From: Nitrososphaeria archaeon
Lineage (GTDB): Archaea; Thermoproteota; Nitrososphaeria; Nitrososphaerales; JANXEG01
Assembly: GCA_029775915.1 (NCBI GenBank)
Contig: JARVKA010000001.1
Location: forward strand, 348,594-412,593
Reading direction: 5' to 3'
Length of the DNA stretch: 64,000 nucleotides
Shown here: positions 1 through 8,219 of the stretch, in pieces
Position numbering within the stretch: the first letter of the stretch is position 1
How the letters are laid out: every line of letters begins with the position of its first letter
Position numbers and translations under genes: made by a program
Notes under the pieces: model-generated
What the model was told of the DNA's origin: nothing
Seen by the model: the letters and a program-made list of their open reading frames with translations, nothing else
The model's database searches: none

Positions 1-46
1 AATTTTAATTGGTTAATGCTATATTAATAGAAAAATAGGTGGGGCT

Positions 47-2233
47 TTGGCTAAGAGTAAAGCTACAGCTGTTCAATTAAGAGTGGCTGAAGCTAAGCAA
101 AGAGATGTAGGAAAGGCTAGAGCTAGAATGCCTCCTGAAGCCCTTGATATATTGGGCGTTAAAGTAGGTGATGCAGTACAACTTATTGGGAAAAAATCTA
201 CAGTAGTCACAGCTTGGCCTTTCGATCCTGAAGACCATTCTCAAGGCATTATTAGAATTGATGGGCAAACGAGAAAGAATGCTGGTGTCTCCTTAAACGA
301 GTATGTTATCGTTAAAAGGGTAGATGTTAAAATAGCGAGAAGTGTTACCTTAGCACCTGTGAATAATAAATTGAATGTAGATAGAGATTTTGCTGAATTT
401 ATAAAGAATAGATTGAAAGGTTATTACGTTACTGAAGGCGATGAAATTTCTATAGTTATTTTAGGTAGCCCTATTGTATTACACGTAAGTAAGGTTAGCC
501 CAAGACCATCTGCAAAAATAGGAAATTCTACACGAGTGAATATTTTGAGTGAATCTATTGTTGAAGTTGTAGTAAGACCTAGGGTAACTTATGAGGAGAT
601 TGGTGGATTAAAAGAAGAGATTAAAAGATTGAGAGAAATTGTTGAATTACCTCTTCGCCACCCAGAAATCTTTCAAAGGCTTGGTATAGAACCTCCTAAT
701 GGTGTTTTACTTTACGGTCCACCAGGTTGTGGTAAGACATTAATTGCAAAAGCTCTCGCTAATGAATCTGAAGCTTACTTTATCTCAATTAGTGGTCCTG
801 AAATTATGAGTAAGTATTATGGTGAGAGTGAAGCTAGGCTTAGAAAAATCTTTCAAGAAGCGAAAGAAAATGCGCCAAGTATTATCTTTATAGATGAAAT
901 TGATGCTATAGCTCCAAAAAGGGAAGAAGTTATTGGTGATGTAGAGAAGAGAGTTGTAGCTCAATTATTAGCTTTAATGGATGGACTTTCTGAAAGGAGT
1001 GGTGTAATTGTGATTGGAGCAACGAATAGGCCTGAAAGTGTGGACCCAGCTTTACGAAGACCTGGTCGATTCGATAGAGAAGTTGAGATTGGTGTGCCAA
1101 ATGTAGAGAGTAGGTTAGAAATCTTACAAATTCATACAAGAGGGATGCCTTTAGCTGATGATGTAGATTTGAAAGAGTTAGCTAAAGAGTTACATGGTTA
1201 TACTGGTGCTGATTTGAAAGCTTTATGTCGTGAAGCTGCTTTAAAGGCTTTAGAAAGATATTTGCCAGAAGTCGATCCTAGGAGTGAGAGAATTCCACCT
1301 GAGATTTTAGAAAAAATGGTTGTAACTCAAAGAGATTTTCGTGAGGCTTGTAAAGAAGTTATTCCCACAGCTATGAGAGAATTTTATGTAGAGATACCAA
1401 AGGTGAGATTGAATGATATTGGTGGATTGGATTCTGCTAAACAAATTTTAGAAGAAAATATAATCTGGGCAATTAAGAATCCAGAAAAATTTCAAAAAAT
1501 TGGTGTTAAACCAATTAGAGGTGCTCTTTTGTATGGCCCGCCAGGTTGTGGTAAAACTCTTTTAGCTCGAGCTATAGCGATGGAAAGTGGTGCTAATTTT
1601 ATTACTGTAAAAGGGCCAGAGATCATGTCAAAATGGGTTGGCGAGTCTGAGAAAGCGGTTAGGGAAATCTTTCGAAAAGCTAGAGCATCAGCCCCATGTA
1701 TCGTCTTTTTGGATGAGATTGACTCATTAGCACGAATAAGAGGAAGCACTTTTGAAGATTCAAATGTAAGTGAGAGAGTACTTAGTCAATTGTTAACAGA
1801 AATTGATAGCATATACAATGTGATGGGGGTTTATGTTATAGGCGCTACCAATAGGCCAGATTTAATCGACCCATCGCTCTTAAGGCCTGGAAGATTGGAT
1901 CTTTTAGTTTACGTTCCCCCACCAGATACAAAAGGCAGGTTAGAAATTCTTAAGGTTATTACGCGAAAGATGTCTCTATCCGACGATATCTCATTGGAAG
2001 AGATAGCCTCATTAACTAAAGGTTATTCTGGAGCTGATTTAGAGTCTTTATGTAGAGAGGCAGCTATAATCGCTATGAAAAGGAATGATTGCAAAACTCA
2101 AATATGCAAAGAAGACTTTGAGAAAGCGCTTAATAAAATTAGCCCTTCAATTAGCCCAGAGATAGAAAGATGGTATGCATCTTTAAGTGAGAAAATGAAA
2201 ACGATTCATAAAGTTCAACCATTCTTTGGATAA
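47..2233 (+). CDS. cdc48: Cdc48/VCP-like double-ring AAA+ ATPase
   Basis: This cytosolic hexameric unfoldase extracts and unfolds proteins and can feed them to the proteasome. An N-terminal substrate/cofactor domain (about 1-185) is followed by two AAA+ modules. Walker A is GPPGCGKT at about 224-231 and again at 497-504. Walker B is FIDEID near 285 and FLDEID near 557, and each ring has a GATNRP second region of homology with the RPGR arginines. The 728-residue length is normal for archaeal Cdc48. It begins with TTG behind the G-rich stretch at 36-44. Both Walker A motifs carry Cys where Thr is usual. The C-terminus (QPFFG) is not a hydrophobic-Tyr-X proteasome-docking end. A winged-helix gene follows after 5 nt. 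Confidence 0.96.
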   Translation: MAKSKATAVQLRVAEAKQRDVGKARARMPPEALDILGVKVGDAVQLIGKKSTVVTAWPFDPEDHSQGIIRIDGQTRKNAGVSLNEYVIVKRVDVKIARSVTLAPVNNKLNVDRDFAEFIKNRLKGYYVTEGDEISIVILGSPIVLHVSKVSPRPSAKIGNSTRVNILSESIVEVVVRPRVTYEEIGGLKEEIKRLREIVELPLRHPEIFQRLGIEPPNGVLLYGPPGCGKTLIAKALANESEAYFISISGPEIMSKYYGESEARLRKIFQEAKENAPSIIFIDEIDAIAPKREEVIGDVEKRVVAQLLALMDGLSERSGVIVIGATNRPESVDPALRRPGRFDREVEIGVPNVESRLEILQIHTRGMPLADDVDLKELAKELHGYTGADLKALCREAALKALERYLPEVDPRSERIPPEILEKMVVTQRDFREACKEVIPTAMREFYVEIPKVRLNDIGGLDSAKQILEENIIWAIKNPEKFQKIGVKPIRGALLYGPPGCGKTLLARAIAMESGANFITVKGPEIMSKWVGESEKAVREIFRKARASAPCIVFLDEIDSLARIRGSTFEDSNVSERVLSQLLTEIDSIYNVMGVYVIGATNRPDLIDPSLLRPGRLDLLVYVPPPDTKGRLEILKVITRKMSLSDDISLEEIASLTKGYSGADLESLCREAAIIAMKRNDCKTQICKEDFEKALNKISPSISPEIERWYASLSEKMKTIHKVQPFFG

Positions 2234-2238
2234 AAAAA

Positions 2239-2475
2239 GTGATAGAATTGGTTTTAAAATACCCTTTAAAAGTATTGGTTTATGAGACCATAAAGCAAAA
2301 AAAGGTTATTACCGACTTAGACTTGTTAAATGAAATAAATAAGAATAGCGGTGAAATTTTAATGAGAGATTTGAATAAAGCATTGCTGCACTTAGAAATA
2401 ATTGGCTTAATTAATGTGAAGTGGATTGGTAAAGATAAACGAAGAATTGAAATTATTGAGAAATCACAATCTTAA
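2239..2475 (+). CDS. Small winged-helix-like protein downstream of cdc48
   Basis: A 78-residue protein of predicted alpha/beta winged-helix character: helix, helix (LLNEINKNSG), helix (LMRDLNKALLHLEIIG) and a basic strand pair ending KRRIEIIE. It has no signal peptide or membrane segment. The GTG start lies 5 nt after the cdc48 stop, so the two are probably co-transcribed. The fold is inferred from the pattern and resembles small archaeal wHTH proteins, but I do not recognise a named family. It could bind nucleic acid or serve as a protein-protein adaptor. Confidence 0.7.
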   Translation: MIELVLKYPLKVLVYETIKQKKVITDLDLLNEINKNSGEILMRDLNKALLHLEIIGLINVKWIGKDKRRIEIIEKSQS

Positions 2476-2558
2476 ATTTAATCCCTTATTCATTTGTAAT
2501 TTTTTATGAACAAAGATAAAAGTAAGTGTGATTTTTAACATATAAGGGGCTTATTTTA

Positions 2559-3581
2559 TTGGGTGTAGATATTAAAGATATAGTTAAATCAACAAAACTC
2601 ACGTTAGAGCAATTATCTGGAATGATTATAGCTATAGATGCATACAATGCCCTTTATCAATTTCTCGCAATTATAAGGGGTGAAGCTGGAGAGCATTTAA
2701 TGGATAAGCAAGGTAGGGTAACCAGCCATTTAAGTGGCTTATTTTATAGAAATATTAATTTATTAACGATAGGTATAAAACCGATTTATATTCTCGATGG
2801 CCAACCACCCGCATTGAAGTTTATGGAGATTGAGAGAAGAAAGGCTGTAAAGCAACAAGCGGTAATAAAATATCTTGAAGCCCTTTCAAGGAAGGATTAT
2901 GAGGGAGCTAAGAAATATGCTCAAGCTACATCGATTATTAAGGATTACATGATAGATGATACAAAGCGCATTCTCGATTTATTGGGCATACCTTGGATAG
3001 AAGCGCCTTCTGAAGGTGAGGCTACAGCTGCATATCTTACCCAAATAGGTTTAGCAACAGCTACCGCTAGCCAAGACTTTGATAGTTTGCTCTTTGGGGC
3101 TAATCAACTTATAAGAAATATTACAATAAGCGGTAGGAGAAAGCTCCCTGGAAAGAAAGCTTACATAGATGTAGAGCCTGAGAAGATTGAGTTAAATAGT
3201 TTGCTTAAAGATTTAGGGATAACGAGAGAACAATTGATCGATATCGGTATTCTTGTAGGTACAGATTATAATCCAGATGGTTTTAAAGGAATTGGCCCTG
3301 TAAAAGCTTTAAAGTTGATTAAGAAATATGGTAAATTGGAAAATATTCCTGAAATACAAGATATGTTAAGTAAAATTGATTATGAAGCAATTAGGCAGAT
3401 TTTTTTAAAGCCAAGTGTGGTAAAGCCTTCAAAGTTAGAATGGAAGCCTATAGATATTGATGGGTTAATTCACTTTCTTTGTGATGAAAGAGACTTCTCT
3501 AAAGCTAGAGTTACAAATGCTTTAGAGAAATTAAAAGAGGCTCAACGTAAAAAGTCTGAGAGTTTGGAGCGGTGGTTTTAA
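2559..3581 (+). CDS. fen: Flap endonuclease 1
   Basis: This structure-specific nuclease removes 5' flaps in Okazaki fragment maturation and base excision repair. The 340 residues hold an XPG-N domain (about 1-105) and an XPG-I domain (about 145-240). Metal-binding acids are present: Asp27 in AIDAYNALY, Asp near 80 in YILDGQPP, the Glu pair in SEGEA, the Asp pair in SQDFDSLLFG, and Asp in VGTDYNPDG. The extreme C-terminus (SLERWF) matches a PCNA-interacting peptide. The start is TTG behind AAGGGG. Its stop overlaps the start of pcm (TAATG), so the two genes form an operon. Confidence 0.95.
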   Translation: MGVDIKDIVKSTKLTLEQLSGMIIAIDAYNALYQFLAIIRGEAGEHLMDKQGRVTSHLSGLFYRNINLLTIGIKPIYILDGQPPALKFMEIERRKAVKQQAVIKYLEALSRKDYEGAKKYAQATSIIKDYMIDDTKRILDLLGIPWIEAPSEGEATAAYLTQIGLATATASQDFDSLLFGANQLIRNITISGRRKLPGKKAYIDVEPEKIELNSLLKDLGITREQLIDIGILVGTDYNPDGFKGIGPVKALKLIKKYGKLENIPEIQDMLSKIDYEAIRQIFLKPSVVKPSKLEWKPIDIDGLIHFLCDERDFSKARVTNALEKLKEAQRKKSESLERWF

Positions 3582-4285
3582 TGGTTGATTTTGCAGAGTT
3601 AAGAAGAAGAATGGTGGAGAATTTAGTTAGAGAGGGTATTATAAAATCTGATGAGGTTCGGAGAGCTATGCTCACAGTTCCAAGAGAGGAGTTTGTATGG
3701 CCAAATACTAAAGATAAAGCTTATTGGGATACACCACTCCCCTTAGGTGCAACGGGCCAAACAATCTCTGCTCCCCATATGGTAGCGATTATGCTTGAAG
3801 AGTGTGAGTTGGAGAGGGGTATGAGAGTGTTAGAGATTGGTGCGGGTAGTGGCTATAATGCAGCTTTAATAGCTGAAATAGTAAGTCCAACAGGTAGCAA
3901 GATAAGTGGCAAAGTAGTAACAGTGGATCGGGTAAAAGATTTAGTTGAGTTTGCAAAAATGAATATTAAAAGAACTGGTTATCAAGATCGTGTAGAGGTT
4001 TATCTTGCGGATGGTTCTTTAGGCTACCCCGAGGGTTGTGAAGAAGAGCTTTATGATCGTATTATGGTTACAGCAGCATCTCCCAAAGTGCCTAAAATGC
4101 TAAAAAAACAATTGAAGAAAGGAGGGGTACTTTTAATACCAGTAGGTAATATATGGGCGCAAAGTTTAGTAAAACTTGTGAAGCATGAAGATGGGAGCTT
4201 TGATGAAAAATATGTATGTGAATGTGTATTCGTTCCTTTAATAGGTAAAGATGGTTATTCTGAGCAAATGAATGAAAAACAATAA
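3581..4285 (+). CDS. pcm: Protein-L-isoaspartate O-methyltransferase
   Basis: The enzyme uses S-adenosylmethionine to methylate damaged L-isoaspartyl residues and start their repair. The substrate motif GQTISAPHMVA and the SAM-binding motif LEIGAGSGYN are clear, and the 234-residue length fits PCMT. I place the start at ATG 3581, which overlaps the fen stop as TAATG and sits behind GGAGCGGTGG. A GTG three codons upstream (3572) is in frame but would lie inside that ribosome-binding site. Pairing with fen suggests a maintenance operon. Confidence 0.93.
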   Translation: MVDFAELRRRMVENLVREGIIKSDEVRRAMLTVPREEFVWPNTKDKAYWDTPLPLGATGQTISAPHMVAIMLEECELERGMRVLEIGAGSGYNAALIAEIVSPTGSKISGKVVTVDRVKDLVEFAKMNIKRTGYQDRVEVYLADGSLGYPEGCEEELYDRIMVTAASPKVPKMLKKQLKKGGVLLIPVGNIWAQSLVKLVKHEDGSFDEKYVCECVFVPLIGKDGYSEQMNEKQ

Positions 4286-4343
4286 CAATAATATCTTCAA
4301 TTTTATCAATGCTTAAATAAGATGAATTTAACATAATAAATGA

Positions 4344-4883
4344 ATGAAACAAAATTTATTGAATTTTCTTAAACTGGCTTATAAATTAAAGAGAGAGATT
4401 CGAAAAGGTTGGGTAATTAAAGCAGGTATTAAAAATCCAGAATCAGTTGCTGATCATGTGTGCTTTACTGCTCTCCTCTCTATGATTATAGGTGATATGA
4501 AACGCCTTAATACTTCTAAGATGATAAAAATGGCATTAATTCACGATATTGGTGAGGCATTGATAGGAGATATAATTCCTAATGAAGTTCAAGATAAATA
4601 TCAAAGAGATAATGAAGCAGTAATTAAAATTTTATCTTACCTTCCAAATAATGTCCGTGAATCTTATTTAGAATTATGGAGGGATTTAATAACCCGTCAA
4701 TCGGAAGAATCAAGATTGATTTGGGAATTGGATAAGTTTGAGATGGCTCTACAAGCTTATGAATATCTCAATGAAGGTTACGAGTGGGAAAAGTTGATAG
4801 AATTCTTCACATCAGCGGAGAGGCAAGTAAAAGATCCTTTTTTAAAAACTTTACTTACAGAGTTGAAACCTAATCGCCATTAA
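4344..4883 (+). CDS. HD-domain phosphohydrolase (YfbR/HDDC2-like)
   Basis: This is a metal-dependent HD phosphohydrolase of 179 residues. The metal ligands are visible as SVADHV (about 34-39), the HD pair in LIHDIGEAL (about 67-75) and a later Asp in ELDKFEMALQAYEY. This pattern matches the 5'-deoxynucleotidase (YfbR) and HDDC2 group, which dephosphorylates deoxynucleoside monophosphates. The substrate here is inferred from the family only. It is cytosolic. It lies 58 nt after pcm on the same strand and may be the last gene of that unit. Confidence 0.85.
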   Translation: MKQNLLNFLKLAYKLKREIRKGWVIKAGIKNPESVADHVCFTALLSMIIGDMKRLNTSKMIKMALIHDIGEALIGDIIPNEVQDKYQRDNEAVIKILSYLPNNVRESYLELWRDLITRQSEESRLIWELDKFEMALQAYEYLNEGYEWEKLIEFFTSAERQVKDPFLKTLLTELKPNRH

Positions 4884-5003
4884 AATTCGATAAAAAAGTT
4901 AATTTGGAAATGACAAATTTTAATTTATTGCTATTTGAGTAAAAATTAAGTTTGATTTTTGAATAGAAAATTTTCTGATTAAATTATTTATGTATTAAAA
5001 TTT

Positions 5004-5720
5004 TTAAATTTTATTTAATCTGCCGTGAGGGCATATATACACACATAATCCACATAATCTCTCTCCAAGCTTCTCCTCTCTCTTCATCATATAATCTTCA
5101 CATAAGTGTGCATTAAACCTCACCTCTCTAGGTTCGGAAGGATTGAATGGGACGCCTGTAAATGCTTTAATTGGACAAATTTTAACACATTCACCACAAT
5201 TACCACATTTCATGTCGATTGGTGAACCAGTTTTTAATGGTGCATTTGTGAGTATAGATGCGAATCTTACTCTTGGGCCGTATTGAGGTGTGATTAAAAG
5301 GCAACTTTTACCTATCCAACCGAGGCCAGATAGATTCGCTACAAGTTTATGAGAGATAACTCCAATAAGCTTGTTACGATCAATTCTTTGAGAAGCGGGT
5401 ATTGGTAAAGCTTGATAACCACTCTCTTGAATCTTCTTTGCCAATAAAAGGGCTATGTGATCTAAACGTGAATTAACCGTATTGTAAAGCGCTTTATATG
5501 TAAATATGACTCCCAAATCTTCATGTCTATATAATTCATCAACGATCGCATCTAATAATCGAATACCTATCGATACAGCTCTTGGAAACTTTCTCAAATA
5601 CTCTCCACCTTGTTTACATATAAAATCTTGTGCAATCGTTAAATCAGCAAAGCCGATTAAATCAGCTCCAAGCTCCTTCGCCATTCTTTCAAGCTCGATT
5701 TGTAATGATATTTCGCCCAA
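5004..5720 (-). CDS. QueG-like 4Fe-4S protein (epoxyqueuosine reductase family)
   Basis: A 238-residue protein related to epoxyqueuosine reductases, with a corrinoid-domain-like N-terminal half and a ferredoxin-like C-terminal half. Two cysteine clusters are visible, CGNCGECVKICP near 171-182 and CGLCVYICP near 223-231, consistent with two [4Fe-4S] centres. It is shorter than bacterial QueG and lacks its C-terminal repeat domain. Archaea use archaeosine rather than queuosine, so a literal QueG role is unlikely and the true substrate is unknown. The gene stands alone, upstream of and divergent from the HD-protein gene, and does not overlap EF-2. Confidence 0.75.
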   Translation of the reverse strand: MGEISLQIELERMAKELGADLIGFADLTIAQDFICKQGGEYLRKFPRAVSIGIRLLDAIVDELYRHEDLGVIFTYKALYNTVNSRLDHIALLLAKKIQESGYQALPIPASQRIDRNKLIGVISHKLVANLSGLGWIGKSCLLITPQYGPRVRFASILTNAPLKTGSPIDMKCGNCGECVKICPIKAFTGVPFNPSEPREVRFNAHLCEDYMMKREEKLGERLCGLCVYICPHGRLNKI

Positions 5721-5781
5721 TTAAATTCACCCTATTATTGGTATAATTGGTATATAAAGCAAATTTTTATTTATTTTATAA

Positions 5782-8003
5782 TTACTCTTTATCAATAAAT
5801 TCTTCTGCCTTTGGAGGTTCTGCACTCAATCCTTTTCTCTTTCTAATTTCTGCAATAATCGATGGCATTAATGATGTTGGTAAGGGAGACCATGCTTTAA
5901 AATATGTATTCCACAAAGCTTTGCCAGCAGTTGCTCCTCTCATAACTTCACTTAAATCAAAGGTTTCTGAAGCTGGAATCTCACCTTGAATAATAGCCAA
6001 CATGCCTTTTTGCTCTACATTTAACAATTTTCCTCTTTTTGATGAGATTACACTAGCTACTGCACCAATTAACTCAGATGGGCATTTTACCTCAATCCCT
6101 AATACGGGTTCTAATAAAATAGGTTCAGCAGAAAGTAACGCACCCAATAAAGCTCTCCTTGTTGCAGGCACCAATTGAGCATAAGTTCTATGAGCTGGGT
6201 CCTCATGTGGAATGAAGTGATGCAATATTACTTTAATCCCTCTACAATACTCATAAGCTAATGGGCCGTTAATCATAATATCTATAAAGCCAGCTCTAAT
6301 TGAATCTAATGACTCTTGAAGGAATTGAACACCTTTTGTAGCGTCAACCAATATATTCCCTCGTTCATCTATAGCTACTACATTACGTGCTTCTTCTGCA
6401 TCCCAACCATGCTCTCTTAAAATCTTTGCTATCGCTTTTCTATCCATAGCCTCATGAATTTGACCAGTTCTGATTAACTCAACAATATCCTCTCCCAAGG
6501 GTTCTACACGTATATAAATTTTATTATGCTTATTTGGAGACTTTGCCATTACAGGTCCAGCCTTGCTTTTAATAGTTTCACGATAGTTAATTAATGGTTT
6601 AGAGGTAATTATCTCTAAGCCTTGTTGATTGAGTAAAGTGGTAACGATCTCTAAGTGAAGAACACCCATACCCGACATTAATGTTTCACCAGTTTCCTCA
6701 TTAATTTTAATTACCAAATTTGGATCTTCAATACTCATTCTTCTCAATGCTTCAACAAGTTTGGGTAAATCTCGAGGATTTTTTGGCTCTATAGCTTCAG
6801 TAACTACAGGCTCAGAGACATATTTAATCGACTCAAAAGGTACAATATCTCTTATAGATGAAATAGTTTCACCAGCTCTAGCATGCTCAAGGCCGAGAAG
6901 TGCTGGGATATTACCCGCAGTTAACATTCCGACTATCTCTCGATGTGGACCCATAAACATAGTAACAGATTGTATTCTTTCCTCTCTTTTCGCACCAATT
7001 AAATGAACTATATCACCATCCCTAACCGTGCCTGAGAAGAGCCTACCAGTTGCTACAACACCAGCTTGAGGATCTACAACAACATTTGTAACCATCATCA
7101 CTATCGGCTTATTATCATCACAATCCAATAAAGCCTTACCTATTTCAGAATTTAAATCGCCCTTCCAAATTTTTGGTATACGATACTTTTGAGCAATGTG
7201 GGGAGGTGGTAAGTGTTTAATCACCATACTTAAAACTGCTTCATGTAAAGGAGCTTTTTCAACTAGCTCTGCAACCTTTCCTTTTGAATATGCATCGTAA
7301 ATATCACCAAAGCGAATACCAATCTTTTGTGCCATTTCAAAGTTAAATCCCCATTTATCCTTTGCGGAACCGAATGCTACACTATTTCCTTGTATACTAA
7401 CTAGCCATTTATCACGATATTCTGGCTCAGCATAAACTTTAATCAAACGGTTAAAATCATTAATAATATTCGCTAACCAAGTTTGCATTTTATCGGGTGT
7501 AAGTCTCAATTCTTTTACCAATCGATCGATTTTATTAATGAATAATACTGGCCTGACTCTCTCTTCTAAAGCTTGTCGAGTAACGGTTTCAGTTTGAGTC
7601 ATTACACCTTCAACTGCATCAACCACTACTACCGCACCATCAATAGCTCTTAAGCTTCTCGTAACCTTACCAGTAAAGTCAATATGCCCCGGAGTATCAA
7701 TCATATTCATTACGTAAGGCTTACCATCATATTCATAATATAGTGTAACGTTAGCTGCTTTAATCGTCATTTGCCTTTGTTGCTCTAACTCCATAAAATC
7801 TAAAGCTAAAGCTTGACCAGCTACTGAAGGGCTAAGCATACCACATGCTGCTAAGAGACTATCGCTCATCGTAGTTTATACGGCTGATCAGAAAATTCTG
7901 ATCAGTTTCCGTGATCTACGTGAGCGATAATCCCAAAGTTCCTTATTTGTTCCTTTACACCGATTATCTTCAATACCTCAGCAGTAGTTTTAAACCTTGG
8001 CAT
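5782..8003 (-). CDS. fusA: Elongation factor 2, interrupted by a 29-nt intron
   Basis: This GTPase drives ribosome translocation. The unbroken frame (5782-7869) starts at MSDSLLAACGM and lacks the G1 motif. That motif lies upstream in another frame, with start ATG 8001-8003 (MPRFKTTAEVLK) running to AHVDHG. Joining 8003-7907 to 7877-5782 removes 29 nt and gives AHVDHGKTTMSDS, a normal archaeal EF-2 of 730 residues. G3 DTPGHID and G4 NKID follow. Domain IV retains the presumed diphthamide His as AHRTYAQ, where GPAQ or GGGQ follows HR in most EF-2 proteins. Read without splicing, the product stops after 33 residues. A GGTGAT ribosome-binding site lies about 8 nt upstream of the ATG. Confidence 0.93.
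7878..7906 (-). other. Candidate bulge-helix-bulge intron in EF-2
   Basis: On the transcript the insertion is bounded by AA^A on the 5' side and AU^A on the 3' side. ACGG before it pairs with CCGU near its end (4-bp central helix). The intron interior forms a 9-10-bp hairpin (CUGAUCAGA with UCUGAUCAG). The flanking exons pair through CGUAG/CUACG and UAUCGCUCA/UGAGCGAUA. Cutting between bases 2 and 3 of each bulge, the known archaeal splicing-endonuclease rule, restores the P-loop lysine codon and the frame. The intron is phase 1 in codon 33. The inner bulge is canonical, and the outer side is a looser internal loop. Confidence 0.88.
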
Positions 8004-8219
8004 AGCGTTAATCACCATTAATCGAAAGGATAATAGGATGTTAAGAATCTTTCCCTTAGCATAATATTAAGATTTCTAAGGATTAATGAAAAATTGGAAG
8101 GGAATATAAACTTCATAATAACGCTTACCAATTATCCTAATCTTAATTTAATATTGTGTTAGGTTGAGGAATAAATTTATAATAAATTCACAAATAAAAG
8201 TGTAGGGTAGTGAAAAAAT
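8004..8219. promoter_or_regulatory. Divergent promoter region, EF-2 and D-hydroxyacid dehydrogenase
   Basis: This AT-rich gap of 216 nt lies between divergent genes. Rightward, ATTTATAATAAAT near 8173-8187 is a good archaeal TATA box about 40 nt before ATG 8220. Leftward, EF-2 has GGTGAT just before its ATG but no single clear TATA box. No RNA gene was recognised here. Confidence 0.45.

Noticed and set aside
5004-5720. True epoxyqueuosine reductase (QueG)
   Set aside because: Archaea make archaeosine instead, and the protein is too short, so only family resemblance is claimed.
7870-7910. EF-2 start at ATG 7869, giving a 695-residue protein
   Set aside because: It would lack the P-loop GTP-binding motif, which is found intact just upstream in another frame. 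The splice reading explains both.
7870-8003. EF-2 5' end as a sequencing error or pseudogene
   Set aside because: The insertion is exactly 29 nt with a matching helix, paired flanks and correct bulge cut positions, which an error would not produce. The rest of the gene is intact.
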